Assembly (NCBI GenBank): GCA_910585095.1
Contig: CAJUBU010000009.1
Coordinates: forward strand, 62,001 to 126,000
Direction: 5' to 3'
Origin: an uncultured Lachnospira sp.
GTDB lineage: Bacteria; Bacillota; Clostridia; Lachnospirales; Lachnospiraceae
Length of the DNA stretch: 64,000 bases
The translations under genes and the position numbers were made by a program. Of this stretch, positions 52,120 through 61,279 are shown one piece after another; the first letter of the stretch is position 1, and the number at the start of each line of letters is the position of its first letter. Under the pieces are notes generated by a model that had not been told where the DNA came from, ran no database searches, and saw only the letters and a list, made by a program, of their open reading frames with translations.

Positions 52120-52259
52120 GCAAGCTTGGATTTACGCTTAAATTCGCAGGCTGAGTAAGAATGGAATTAAAGTGAAATAAGATTTAGTTAGCAAGTTTGT
52201 GTGCATAAAATCACAAGGTGTTCATTAGCTTGTAGATTAAGCAAGAATGGTGGATTGAT

Positions 52260-52856
52260 ATGAATTTAATGAATTTATCATTTCATGGCATGAATATAGG
52301 ACAGATAGTTATATGGTTTTTTATATATAGTTTTTGCGGTTGGGCTATGGAATGTGTTGTGATTAGAATACAGCTTAAAAGATGGGAAAACAGAGGTTTT
52401 GCAAAATTACCATTCTGTGTTATATATGGATTTGGCGTGTTGATTGCAATGGTTTTATTTATGCCTATTAAAGATAATATCATTGCAGTATATATAGCAG
52501 GCTGTATTGGTGCAACGATATTTGAATACTTGACAGCAATGGCTATGATAAAGCTTTTTGGAGAAGTATGGTGGAATTATGACCATCTTCGTTTTAATTA
52601 CAAGGGAATACTTTGTTTGCAAAGTACATTAGGATGGGGCTTACTTGCTGTATTTGTGTTCTTTGTATTAAATAATATGATTGAAAATTTTGCAAAAATG
52701 ATACCATCAACAATTGCTAATATAATGGGAATTGTTTTGATTTTATTGTATATTTTAGATTTTGCATATCATTTTGCAAAAAATATTCATGGTTTTAATT
52801 CAATCAATAAAAATAATAGTGAAAGTAAATCGCTTGCACATAAGATACAAAAATAA
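52260..52856 (+). CDS. CmpB-like putative ABC-transporter-permease membrane protein
   Basis: 198 residues with five hydrophobic helices. FFIYSFCGWAMECVVIRIQ at the start, RGFAKLPFCVIYGFGVLIAM, and EYLTAMAMIKLFGEVWWNY followed by FNYKGILCLQSTLGWGLL fit the family annotated as putative ABC transporter permease (CmpB type). No ATPase gene is nearby, and the true function of the family is unclear. The ribosome site is AATGGTGG before ATG 52260. Start and length are consistent with the family. Confidence 0.7.
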   Translation: MNLMNLSFHGMNIGQIVIWFFIYSFCGWAMECVVIRIQLKRWENRGFAKLPFCVIYGFGVLIAMVLFMPIKDNIIAVYIAGCIGATIFEYLTAMAMIKLFGEVWWNYDHLRFNYKGILCLQSTLGWGLLAVFVFFVLNNMIENFAKMIPSTIANIMGIVLILLYILDFAYHFAKNIHGFNSINKNNSESKSLAHKIQK

Positions 52857-52862
52857 TTTTTT

Positions 52863-52959
52863 GGGACTATTGTAAAATGAAATGGTTATATAAGATATGA
52901 ATATTGGATTGATTGTGGTTTTCATGTCTTTTAAAATGGATTCGTTTTGCAGCAGTCCC
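52863..52959. repeat. Long imperfect inverted repeat, MITE-like, copy 2
   Basis: GGGACTATTGTAAAATGAA (52863-52881) pairs with TTCGTTTTGCAGCAGTCCC (52941-52959) using G-U pairs. The design is the same as at 1134-1221, with changed bases that preserve pairing. Confidence 0.55.
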
Positions 52960-52971
52960 TATTTTAACATC

Positions 52972-53125
52972 ATCAAGGAAGCTTTCTACTTCAATGCTGT
53001 AGGTATAAGTGGGGAAGTGGGGACTTGCTTGTTTCAGTGAGAGTATAAGCTCTCACTGAAAAATTGTGATAGCAGCTAGATGGTTTGAGTAAGTAGCGTA
53101 GCGGATTGCGAATATCCGTTTGACT
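52972..53125 (+). repeat. 154-bp structured repeat, copy 1
   Basis: Same length and layout as the copy at 56263-56416. The central hairpin is perfect: TTTCAGTGAGAG / CTCTCACTGAAA. Other conserved stretches are CTGTAGGTATAAGTG and AGCGTAGCGGATTGCGAATAT (in parts). Confidence 0.7.
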
Positions 53126-53202
53126 AACAAAAATGCACATTTGTGTTTGTGATTCAAATTTGTAAGTCACAAAAGAACGTCAATATTTTTGCGGAGGGCT
53201 AA

Positions 53203-54945
53203 ATGATAAAAGGTATTGGGACTTCTAATGGGATAGGAATTGGTTATGCTTTGTTGATAGAAAATAATATTTTTAATGTAAAAACAACATCTGAAATTGA
53301 TATTGAAGAAGAAAAAAAACGATTTATCGAAGTAAAACAAGTATTTATTCAAGAGACTGAAAAAATGATTAAAAAACTCCAAAATAAACTTGGCGAACAG
53401 GATAAAACGGCACTGGTGCTTAAAAATCAAATTTATTTGATAAATGATGAAGAATTATATAAAGAAGTAATCCATTTGATTGAAGATAGACATATGTGCG
53501 TGGAGATGGCAATGGAAGAAACATGTCAGTTTTTTGCAGGTATGTTTGCTTCGATGAATAGCGAATTGATGAGCCAGAGAGTGGCTGATATTGAAGATTT
53601 AAAAAATAGGGTATTATGTTTGTTGTCTGGAGGAAAACAAATTGATTTATTACAGTTAGAGCCAAATACAGTGATTGTTGCAAATCAGCTTCACCCATCT
53701 GTTACGGCAGGTATGGATACAGCGCATGTGGTTGGTATTATTGCACAGAAAGGCGGAGAAACGTCCCATGCTGCAATTCTTGCAAGAGCGTTGGAAATAC
53801 CTGCCGTGTTAAGTGTAAAAAATGCGACAGGAATTATAAAAACAGGCGATTTATTGATTGTTGATGGTGAATATGGTGAGGTTTTTGTCAATCCTATTCC
53901 AAAGACAATACAGATATTTGAGAAGAAAAAAGCACGTTATAAGGAAAAGGTTAAAGAGTTAAGAAAATATATTAATAAAAAGACAAAAACGGCAGATGGC
54001 AGCAGTGTTGGTCTTATGGCAAATATAGGAGATGAAAATGAAGCTGCAAAAGCGATGAAATCTGGCGCGGAAGGTGTAGGACTATTTCGTACAGAATTTT
54101 TATTTATGAATGGAAAATCGATGCCTACACAAGAACAGCAATTTGAAGTGTATAAAAAGGCGGTTGTTTTATGCGGTGACAAATCATTGACAATAAGAAC
54201 GTTGGATATTGGCGGAGATAAAGATATTCCATATATGGGACTTACAAAAGAAGCCAATCCTTTTTTGGGTTACAGGGCAATCCGGTTTTGTCTTGGAAGA
54301 ATTGATATTTTTACCACACAGTTAAAGGCGATTCTTCGGGCAAGCGCATATGGAAATATAAGAATTATGCTTCCATTGATTACCACGATTGATGAGGTGA
54401 TTATAGGAAAAAAAATTATTTATGATACCATGAAAGAACTTGATAAAAATAATATTAATTATAATAAAAATATAAAAATAGGAATAATGATTGAAACGCC
54501 AGCAGCAGCATTAATAGCAGATGTGCTTGTAAAGGAAGCTGATTTTTTTTCAATTGGCACAAATGACCTCACACAATATATATTGGCGGTAGACCGCGGC
54601 AATGAACATGTTTCCTATTTATATTCTGTATTGAATCCCGCCGTTTTAAGAGCTATTAAACATATTATTTCCTGTGCTAAAAATGGACATATTGAAGTGG
54701 GCATGTGTGGTGAAGCGGCAGCAAATCCCAATATGATACCATTGCTTTTGGCATTTGGATTAGACGAGTTTTCGGTGTCTGCCACAAAGGTATTAGAGAC
54801 TAGAAAAAATATTGCTTTGTGGGAAAAAGAAGAAGCAAAACAAATAGCAGATAAGGTGTTTTTAATGAATACAGAAAAAGAGATAACAACATATTTAAAT
54901 CAAATTATTTTTGATAAAAATAGTGCTGTCAACGGTGAAAAATAA
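53203..54945 (+). CDS. ptsI: PTS enzyme I (phosphoenolpyruvate-protein phosphotransferase)
   Basis: 580 residues, normal length. The phosphoryl-accepting His is in GGETSHAAILARALEIPAV (~185-203). The PEP-binding domain has GAEGVGLFRTEFLFM, TLDIGGDKDIPYMG, MIETPAAALIADVL, the DFFSIGTNDLTQY motif and the C-terminal Cys region VGMCGEAAANP. Enzyme I passes phosphate from PEP to HPr for sugar uptake and regulation. ptsH is not next to it, which is common in clostridia. GGAGG precedes ATG 53203. The stop codon lies inside a GTGAAAAAT hairpin repeat; hflX follows 39 bases later. Confidence 0.95.
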   Translation: MIKGIGTSNGIGIGYALLIENNIFNVKTTSEIDIEEEKKRFIEVKQVFIQETEKMIKKLQNKLGEQDKTALVLKNQIYLINDEELYKEVIHLIEDRHMCVEMAMEETCQFFAGMFASMNSELMSQRVADIEDLKNRVLCLLSGGKQIDLLQLEPNTVIVANQLHPSVTAGMDTAHVVGIIAQKGGETSHAAILARALEIPAVLSVKNATGIIKTGDLLIVDGEYGEVFVNPIPKTIQIFEKKKARYKEKVKELRKYINKKTKTADGSSVGLMANIGDENEAAKAMKSGAEGVGLFRTEFLFMNGKSMPTQEQQFEVYKKAVVLCGDKSLTIRTLDIGGDKDIPYMGLTKEANPFLGYRAIRFCLGRIDIFTTQLKAILRASAYGNIRIMLPLITTIDEVIIGKKIIYDTMKELDKNNINYNKNIKIGIMIETPAAALIADVLVKEADFFSIGTNDLTQYILAVDRGNEHVSYLYSVLNPAVLRAIKHIISCAKNGHIEVGMCGEAAANPNMIPLLLAFGLDEFSVSATKVLETRKNIALWEKEEAKQIADKVFLMNTEKEITTYLNQIIFDKNSAVNGEK

Positions 54946-54980
54946 ATTTTTACACAGTAAAGAATAGCACAGAAATGAGG
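54935..54980 (+). promoter_or_regulatory. Degenerate leader between ptsI and hflX
   Basis: A GTGAAAAAT/ATTTTTACAC hairpin overlaps the ptsI stop. AATAGCACAGAAATGAGG is the 3' end of the pseudoknot-leader motif without a clear 5' half. Confidence 0.35.
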
Positions 54981-54984
54981 AATG

Positions 54985-56211
54985 ATGGGAAAAGTATTAT
55001 CAACACAAGATATTATAGAAAAGGTAATTCTTGTGGGTGTGCAGTTGGATAATGGAGAGAATGAGGAGAGTCTTCTTGATGAGTTAGAAGAATTGGTAAA
55101 GACAGCTGGGGGTGTTGTTGTAGGAAGAATTATACAGTCCAGAGAGCAATTTCACCCTGCAACGTATATTGGAAAAGGAAAGTTGGATGAAATCCGTGTT
55201 CTTATAGATGAACTTGATGCGACAGGAATTGTGTGTGATGATGAATTAAGTCCAGCACAACTAAAGAATTTAGAAGATGAATTAAATACAAAAGTGATGG
55301 ACAGAACAATGGTTATTCTTGATATCTTTGCTGCCAGAGCAAATACAAGCGAGGGCAAAATTCAGGTTGAGATGGCACAGCTTAAATATAGAATGACAAG
55401 ATTGTCAGGTTTTGGCAAGGCGTTGTCACGATTGGGCGGCGGTATAGGAACAAGGGGACCTGGTGAAAAAAAGATAGAGACGGATAGGCGTATTATAAGA
55501 GAACGTATTTCAAGATTGTCTGTGCAGCTTAAAGAGATAGAACAGCACAGACAGACCATCCGAAAAAAGAGACAGAATATATCAACACCAATTGCAGCGA
55601 TTGTAGGATATACGAATGCGGGTAAGTCTACACTATTAAATAAATTGACAGATGCTGGCGTATTGTCGGAGGATAAATTATTTGCTACACTAGATCCAAC
55701 GACAAGAGCATTAATTATTCCAGATGGAGAAAAAGTACTTCTTACAGATACGGTTGGATTTATACGGAAATTGCCGCATCATTTAATTGAGGCGTTTAAG
55801 AGTACATTGCAGGAGGCAAAATTTGCAGATATTATCATACATGTAGTTGACAGTTCCAATCCGGATATGGATAAACATATCAAAACGGTATATGAGATAT
55901 TAGAAAGCCTTGAGGTGGGCGATAAACCAATTATAACGCTGTATAATAAAAGTGATTTGGTACAAAGCAATATATGTGGTATTGACCCTAAGGCAAAGCA
56001 GACGATTAAAATTTCTGCAAAAACAGGAGAAGGTCTTGAGGCATTTTTAAAAGAGCTTCAAAATATTATAAGGGATGGATGTCAAAAGATTGAACAATTA
56101 TTTGCTTATGCAGATGCGGGAAAAATTCAATCAATAAGAGAATATGGAAAAGTTTTAAAAGAAGAGTATAGGGAAGATGGCATATATATAGAAGCATGGA
56201 TGCCAAAGTGA
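54985..56211 (+). CDS. hflX: GTPase HflX
   Basis: 408 residues. The N-terminal HflX domain has ESLLDELEELVKTAGGVVVG, YIGKGKLDEIR and the conserved SGFGKALSRLGGGIGTRGPG (in parts, ~137-160). The GTPase domain follows: IVGYTNAGKSTLLNKLT (G1), DPTTR (G2), DTVGFIRKLPHHLIEAFKST (G3) and NKSDLV (G4). HflX binds and splits ribosomes, especially under stress. ATG 54985 is chosen, with GAGG four bases upstream; ATG 54982 is directly adjacent. It is likely translated from the ptsI transcript as well. Confidence 0.92.
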   Translation: MGKVLSTQDIIEKVILVGVQLDNGENEESLLDELEELVKTAGGVVVGRIIQSREQFHPATYIGKGKLDEIRVLIDELDATGIVCDDELSPAQLKNLEDELNTKVMDRTMVILDIFAARANTSEGKIQVEMAQLKYRMTRLSGFGKALSRLGGGIGTRGPGEKKIETDRRIIRERISRLSVQLKEIEQHRQTIRKKRQNISTPIAAIVGYTNAGKSTLLNKLTDAGVLSEDKLFATLDPTTRALIIPDGEKVLLTDTVGFIRKLPHHLIEAFKSTLQEAKFADIIIHVVDSSNPDMDKHIKTVYEILESLEVGDKPIITLYNKSDLVQSNICGIDPKAKQTIKISAKTGEGLEAFLKELQNIIRDGCQKIEQLFAYADAGKIQSIREYGKVLKEEYREDGIYIEAWMPK

Positions 56212-56262
56212 AAAATACCATCAAAAATAAATTATTTTACAAGTTAAATAAAATTTAACTTT

Positions 56263-56416
56263 ATCAAGGAAGTCCCCCACTTCAATACTGTAGGTATAAG
56301 TGAGGGAGTGGGGACTTGCTTGTTTCAGTGGGAGTATAAGCACCCGCTGAAAAGCTGCGATAGCAGCTAGATGGTTTGAGCAAGTAGCGTAGCGGATTGC
56401 GAATATCTGCTTGACT
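56263..56416 (+). repeat. 154-bp structured repeat, copy 2
   Basis: Same length as 52972-53125. Here AAGTCCCC/GGGGACTT forms a first stem, ACTT-AATAC / GTAT-AAGT an inner one, TTTCAGTGGG/CCCGCTGAAA a second (compensated relative to copy 1), and AGCTGC/GCAGCT a third. It ends two to ten bases before a complete pseudoknot leader. Confidence 0.7.
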
Positions 56417-56422
56417 TAGCAA

Positions 56423-56503
56423 TTTGTGTCTACGTGTTGCTTGACACAAAGTTGTGAAAACAAAATGTTGTTTTTTGTACAAAAAAGCAGCACAGAAATG
56501 AGG
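56423..56503 (+). ncRNA. Pseudoknot-type leader, copy E
   Basis: Helix 1: TTTGTGTC (56423-56430) with GACACAAA (56443-56450). The loop GTGTTGCTT (56434-56442) pairs with AAGCAGCAC (56485-56493; one G-U). AGAA and the RBS ATGAGG (56498-56503) follow. Confidence 0.6.
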
Positions 56504-56509
56504 ACTATT

Positions 56510-57421
56510 ATGAGAAAAAAGGGAAAACAAAGCAAAAAAATGGTGTCTTGTATTATTGTGATATCTATTTTGCTTTTGTCCGTTGGCGGATATTTTGCGT
56601 ATCCGACATTGGCAAATATGGTCTTGCCTCAAAGGCATATAATGAATGCGTTTATAAATTTTGAAGGCAGACTTCAGCATATGGTTGACAGTCTGTCTGA
56701 AAATATTGAGTTTATGGAAATGGAAGGAGAACTTGAGGTTTGTCTTGAGGCATTTCCAACATTAAAAGAATCCTTAACAATGCAAGATGACAGTGATAAT
56801 GTTAATATTCATTTTTGGTTTAAGGACAATAAAATACGTATTCGTTCATTGCAGCTTTTTGAAGACGATATTTTAATTGAAGTTCATCTTTCGGATATAA
56901 ATAAATTAAAAGAATCCAATATGAGCGGTCAGCTTCCAGCAGAATATAAGCAATATCAAGATATCTGCAAAAAGGTTGATATAATATTACATGAAATTTC
57001 TAAAATAGATTTTAAAAAGCATAGTGATATTATATCGGCTGCAAGTAAAGATGTTGTAAAAGGATATGCTTCGATGTTACAAAATGCAGAATATGAAAAG
57101 ATAGATAATTTAGATAGTGACGTGGCATCTTATAAAATTGTTTTTCCACAACACCTTGTAGAACAAGGGAATAATATGGTTATTGATGAACTTTATTCAG
57201 ACAGTAAAGTTCTTCCATATATTTCTATTTTAAAGACTTCAGCAGGCATAGGCAAAGATACTTTAAAAGAATATGGCGCTAAATTTATGGAATATATAGG
57301 TGATATTGATTTTATTGTGGACATTGATGAAAAGACAGACATAATACAAAGTTTGTATGCGTATTTGATTTATAATGGTAAAGAAGCGTGTCGTTTTACA
57401 CTTGATTTTCATGAGCAGTAA
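56510..57421 (+). CDS. Membrane-anchored protein of unknown function
   Basis: 303 residues. A basic N-terminus and one membrane helix (~12-32, SCIIVISILLLSVGGYFAY) are followed by a ~270-residue extracytoplasmic region. It has mixed helices and strands: NIHFWFKDNKIRIRSLQLFE, KHSDIISAASKDVVKGYAS, DFIVDIDEKTDIIQSLYAYL. I do not recognise a domain. Start at ATG 56510 with ATGAGG six bases upstream and a complete pseudoknot leader. It is between hflX and an orphan DNA methylase and shares no obvious function with either. Confidence 0.6.
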   Translation: MRKKGKQSKKMVSCIIVISILLLSVGGYFAYPTLANMVLPQRHIMNAFINFEGRLQHMVDSLSENIEFMEMEGELEVCLEAFPTLKESLTMQDDSDNVNIHFWFKDNKIRIRSLQLFEDDILIEVHLSDINKLKESNMSGQLPAEYKQYQDICKKVDIILHEISKIDFKKHSDIISAASKDVVKGYASMLQNAEYEKIDNLDSDVASYKIVFPQHLVEQGNNMVIDELYSDSKVLPYISILKTSAGIGKDTLKEYGAKFMEYIGDIDFIVDIDEKTDIIQSLYAYLIYNGKEACRFTLDFHEQ

Positions 57422-57478
57422 ATTGAAAAGTTAAGATAGTAAAGTCTTATTACTTTCATTTTTTAGACAAAAGGAGGA

Positions 57479-57503
57479 ACTATTCTTTGTAAAAAAGAAT
57501 AGT
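57479..57503 (+). promoter_or_regulatory. Hairpin between Shine-Dalgarno and start of the Dam gene
   Basis: ACTATTCTT (57479-57487), 7-base loop, AAGAATAGT (57495-57503). It shortens the effective spacing between AAGGAGG and ATG 57519 from 41 to about 16 bases. Confidence 0.5.
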
Positions 57504-57518
57504 CAAAGCAAGAAAAAT

Positions 57519-58496
57519 ATGCAGATTGTACCTACAATAACTGAAAAATCGGTCAATACAAGAATTTTGTATTGTAATAAAAGTGAAAAAAAGACAGTTA
57601 AGCCTTTTTTAAAATGGGCAGGCGGCAAAAGTCAGCTTCTTCACGAAATTGAGAAATACTATCCATTTGCAGATGGAAATATTACAAAATATGCTGAACC
57701 ATTTGTTGGCGGCGGCGCAGTTTTATTTGATATTCTCAATAAGTATGATTTAGAAAAAATTTACATTAGTGATATTAATGAACAATTAATAAATACATAT
57801 CATATTATTTGTGAGGATATTGATGCTTTAGTAGAATATCTTTATACTGTTCAAAATGATTTTTTTCTGTTGGATACGGCTGATAGAAAATCATACTATA
57901 TGCAAAAACGTGAGCGCTTTAATGAGTTAAATATTAATGGTGATAAAAATGCTGTTATAGAAAAAGCAGGGCTAATGATATTTCTTAATAAGACATGTTT
58001 TAATGGTTTGTTTCGCGTCAATAAAAAAGGATTGTTTAATGTTCCTATGGGAGCATATAAAAATCCTTTAATTTGTGATGAAAATAATCTTCGTGCAGTT
58101 TCTAAAAAATTGCAAGAGGTAACAATTGTGTGTGGAGATTATAGAGAATCACTTAATTTTATTGATAAAAACACTTTTGTATACATTGATCCGCCATATA
58201 GACCAATTACAGATACAGCAAATTTTACAGCTTATACTAAAGATTTCTTTAATGATAAAGAACAAATAAAACTTGCAGAATTTATCAATAAAATAGATAA
58301 GAAAGGTGCAAAGATTTTAGTTAGTAATTCCGATCCTAAAAACTTTAATATAGAGGACGACTTTTTTGATAATATTTACTGTGCTTATAAAATTAAAAGG
58401 GTAGAAGCGAATCGTATGATTAATTGTAATAGTAATGCACGTGGCAAAATTAAAGAGCTGCTTATATCAAATTTTTATACTCAAAAGTATAACTGA
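57519..58496 (+). CDS. Dam-type DNA adenine N6-methyltransferase (orphan)
   Basis: 325 residues. The SAM-binding motif PFLKWAGGKSQLLHEI (~30-45), EPFVGGGAVLFDIL (~62-75), the ISDINEQLINTYH acidic loop and the catalytic DPPYRP (~224-229) are typical of alpha-class D12/Dam enzymes; a GATC target is likely but not proven. No restriction gene is nearby, so it is probably an orphan methylase used for repair or regulation. Odd feature: AAGGAGG (57471-57477) is 41 bases from the ATG, and a 9-bp hairpin ACTATTCTT/AAGAATAGT (57479-57503) lies between them. No alternative in-frame start exists close to the site. Confidence 0.88.
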   Translation: MQIVPTITEKSVNTRILYCNKSEKKTVKPFLKWAGGKSQLLHEIEKYYPFADGNITKYAEPFVGGGAVLFDILNKYDLEKIYISDINEQLINTYHIICEDIDALVEYLYTVQNDFFLLDTADRKSYYMQKRERFNELNINGDKNAVIEKAGLMIFLNKTCFNGLFRVNKKGLFNVPMGAYKNPLICDENNLRAVSKKLQEVTIVCGDYRESLNFIDKNTFVYIDPPYRPITDTANFTAYTKDFFNDKEQIKLAEFINKIDKKGAKILVSNSDPKNFNIEDDFFDNIYCAYKIKRVEANRMINCNSNARGKIKELLISNFYTQKYN

Positions 58497-58516
58497 AATT
58501 GACAATATTTATTTTA

Positions 58517-58575
58517 AATGCTCCCTTTTAGCAGACAAATAAAAAATAAAAACTTGCTGCCAGAAAGGGAGCATT
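58517..58575. terminator. Bidirectional terminator between dam and the amidase
   Basis: AATGCTCCCTTT (58517-58528) pairs with AAAGGGAGCATT (58564-58575), with an inner AGCAG/CTGCC part. The genes converge here. Confidence 0.75.
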
Positions 58576-58582
58576 CAAGATA

Positions 58583-59563
58583 TTATGCGTACACAATATA
58601 AGTATTATATCGAAAACGTCTTAAACGTTGCTCCATTTTAATTGCGTTTGTCAAAAACTCATAAGCGCCAACTTGAACTTTATAATATCCGTCTTCATAC
58701 AGCAAAAATGCAGGAAAGCCCTCTACAAGTAAGGAATCTAACGTGCGGTCTGCATTTTCTTTATTATTGTAAGCACCTACCTGAACACGATAGAGTTTTT
58801 CTGCATTGTTGTCGCAAGTGCAGTTGCAGTTGTTTGAAGGTATGCGGATTCGTTCATATTCGTCTGTTTCAAAATTGGTACTCATTTCGTTATATCCTGT
58901 ATTTCTTTCATTGTAAGGATTGTTCATTGTATCATAATTATCGCTCATATCTGAGGTGTTGCTCTCAGGAGTTGGAAAATAATTATTTTGTTCTTCACTT
59001 TCATTCGCTTCTGTTGTTCTGGTATCTGTATTGTAAATCGTTTGAAGGATTCCATCGGCTATGCCTTGTGCAATATTAGAAAATTCTTTGTCAAATAAAG
59101 CATTGTCGGCATCGGTATTAATAAAGCCAACTTCAACTAAGACAGCAGGCATTGTCGTTCTCTTTAAAACAACCAAGTTTGGACGTTCTGTTATACCAAG
59201 ATTTGTAAAACCTACCTGTTCAAGTTGTTTATTAATATTATCTGCCATTTCTGAACGAATGCCAGAATCTTTATATACAAGTGTTTCTACGCCGCTGTAT
59301 TGGTTATTTTTTTCTGAAGAGTTACGATGTATAGATACAAAATAATCGGCTCCTGAATTATTGGCATCAGTAGCTTTCTTAAAAGGTGTTTCATATATGT
59401 CATTGGTTCTAGTATAAACAACATTAATACCAGCATTTTGAAGAATATTCCCAACTGCCATGGTGAGTTTAAGAACATCATCCTTTTCTTGTCTGTTGCC
59501 ATATACGGCACCAGGGTCGCTTCCTCCATGACCGGCATCCAGCGCTACTGTTATGTTTGACAT
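58583..59563 (-). CDS. N-acetylmuramoyl-L-alanine amidase with SPOR domain
   Basis: 326 residues, no signal peptide. The amidase_3 domain (~1-180) has the zinc ligands in VALDAGHGGSDPGA, SGVETLVYKD and FVSIHRNSS, plus VLVEVGFINTDADNALF. A low-complexity Asn/Glu-rich linker with NCNCTCDN follows, then a C-terminal SPOR domain (~255-325, LYRVQVGAYNNKENADRTL and YYKVQVGAYEFLTNA), which binds denuded peptidoglycan. CwlC-like spore or mother-cell lysis enzymes have the same layout. The start is ATG at 59563 (minus), with ATGAGG five bases upstream. TGCGC/GCGCA forms a small hairpin directly before GAAATGAGG. Confidence 0.85.
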   Translation of the reverse strand: MSNITVALDAGHGGSDPGAVYGNRQEKDDVLKLTMAVGNILQNAGINVVYTRTNDIYETPFKKATDANNSGADYFVSIHRNSSEKNNQYSGVETLVYKDSGIRSEMADNINKQLEQVGFTNLGITERPNLVVLKRTTMPAVLVEVGFINTDADNALFDKEFSNIAQGIADGILQTIYNTDTRTTEANESEEQNNYFPTPESNTSDMSDNYDTMNNPYNERNTGYNEMSTNFETDEYERIRIPSNNCNCTCDNNAEKLYRVQVGAYNNKENADRTLDSLLVEGFPAFLLYEDGYYKVQVGAYEFLTNAIKMEQRLRRFRYNTYIVYA

Positions 59564-59672
59564 ATCAACCTCATTTCTGCGCGTTTTGCGCATATTTCTA
59601 TTAAAAATGTGCTTTTTAATAATATATTCATAAAGGATGGTTTTGTTGATAACGAAACTAAATATTGAGTGT

Positions 59673-59701
59673 TTGTTGTTAGAGTATGTTTATGGTATAA
59701 T
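59673..59701 (+). promoter_or_regulatory. Promoter toward the GH18 gene
   Basis: TTGTTG (59673-59678), 17 bases, TATAAT (59696-59701). A second candidate, TTGAGA/TAGTAT, is at 59794-59821, just before the gene. Confidence 0.5.
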
Positions 59702-59840
59702 AATCTTGGTTAAAGCCAAATTTTTGGTATCTTACTATGCAGACATTATGGTATGATATTAATATATTAAAAAAATTTTTTATTTTATTTGTCTTGAGAA
59801 TGCAAAAAATTTATATAGTATATAAATGGAGGCTTTGGTT

Positions 59841-61169
59841 ATGAAAATGAAACAGAAATTATCCTACGTACTGGGTGGCTTTCTATTGGGTGTTATACTA
59901 ACTGCTGTGATTTTGTTAAATATCAATAAAAAGTCTAGTGAAAGTCTGCCTATTGCTTCTCAAGAGAGTCAAACAGAGTCTCAGACAAATCCTTCTTCTA
60001 ATGGTTTAGATGAAACATCGTCTCATGTGGCGGCTGCTGTGGATACAAAGAAAGTAAAAACATGGGATTCTGCCTCTGTCTATACAGGAGGTGCTATTGT
60101 TAGCTATCAGGGGCGCCAGTATCGTGCCAAGTGGTGGACACAGGGCGAATTGCCAGATACAAGTGATGTGTGGGAAAATTTGGGCGTTTTAGAGGGTGAG
60201 GCAGTGCAGCCTCAGGGAACAGATAATGTTCCAATTGATGCATCAACTCCTCAGAACACAGAATTAACGGATTTTAAGGTGGTGGGCTATTATCCTGCAT
60301 GGAAACCAGATAAGCTCTCTGCCATAGATTTTAGTATAATTACTCATATCTGTTATGCTTTTGCTATTCCTACGCCAGACGGTGCTCTGCTTGATCTGCA
60401 AAATCCAGATACTGCCCGCACGATTCTTCAATCAGCTCATGCAAATGGAGCAAAAGTGCTATTATCTGTGGGCGGCTGGAGTTATAATGATATACCACTG
60501 GAAAATGTGTTTGTCGAGGCTACCGCCAATGAAACCAAAATTCGGCAGTTTGCAGAAAGTATCCTGTCTATGTGTGAAACATATGGATTTGATGGGGTGG
60601 ATATGGACTGGGAGCATCCTCGTGTAGATGGTACCAGCGCAAAGCAGTATGAATCTCTGATGCTTCTTTTATCAGAAAGACTCCATGCACAGGGAAAGCT
60701 TTTGACGGCTGCAGTACTTAGCGGTGTTACGGTTGACGGCAATATTTATTATGATGCTGCTGCACATACCAATGTTGTTCTTAATGCTGTAGATTTTATT
60801 AATGTAATGGCATATGATGGCGGTGACGGAGAACGGCATTCATCGTATTCGTTTGCAGTCAATTGTGGAACATACTGGAAAGATACAAGAGGTCTTCCGG
60901 CATACAAGGTCGTGATGGGGATGCCTTTTTACGCCCGACCTAGTTGGGAAAGTTATGGCATAATTTTGGAGAGTGTGCCGAAAGCAAGTGATATGGATTG
61001 TGTATCCTATAATGGCATGGAGGTTTACTATAATGGTTTGGACACCATCACAGCAAAAACACGATATGCCAAAGAAAATTTAGGTGGTGTGATGGTTTGG
61101 GAGTTGACACAGGATACTTCTGACCCCGATAAAAGTTTGCTGCAAGCTATTGGACGAGAGAGCAAATAG
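59841..61169 (+). CDS. Membrane-anchored GH18 glycosidase with CBM5/12-like module
   Basis: 442 residues. An N-terminal signal-anchor (~8-28) is followed by a Ser-rich linker and a small CBM5/12 carbohydrate-binding module (~62-110: WDSASVYTGGAIVSYQGRQY, AKWWTQGELPDTSDVW). The GH18 barrel has the active-site motif FDGVDMDWEHP (~246-256, catalytic Glu), preceded by KVLLSVGGWSYND, and the C-terminal GVMVWELTQD. Substrates could be chitin or related N-acetylglucosamine glycans, including spore cortex or host glycans. GGAGG is eight bases before ATG 59841. The SleC-like gene follows 110 bases later. Confidence 0.85.
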   Translation: MKMKQKLSYVLGGFLLGVILTAVILLNINKKSSESLPIASQESQTESQTNPSSNGLDETSSHVAAAVDTKKVKTWDSASVYTGGAIVSYQGRQYRAKWWTQGELPDTSDVWENLGVLEGEAVQPQGTDNVPIDASTPQNTELTDFKVVGYYPAWKPDKLSAIDFSIITHICYAFAIPTPDGALLDLQNPDTARTILQSAHANGAKVLLSVGGWSYNDIPLENVFVEATANETKIRQFAESILSMCETYGFDGVDMDWEHPRVDGTSAKQYESLMLLLSERLHAQGKLLTAAVLSGVTVDGNIYYDAAAHTNVVLNAVDFINVMAYDGGDGERHSSYSFAVNCGTYWKDTRGLPAYKVVMGMPFYARPSWESYGIILESVPKASDMDCVSYNGMEVYYNGLDTITAKTRYAKENLGGVMVWELTQDTSDPDKSLLQAIGRESK

Positions 61170-61279
61170 GGATATAAAGATAAAAAAATGGCTTTATCTT
61201 TCAATTTTATCAGTGAAGTGCATAAATTGAAAATATCATGAATAGTAATATTGGTAAGATAATAGAGATGAGGTTATGT

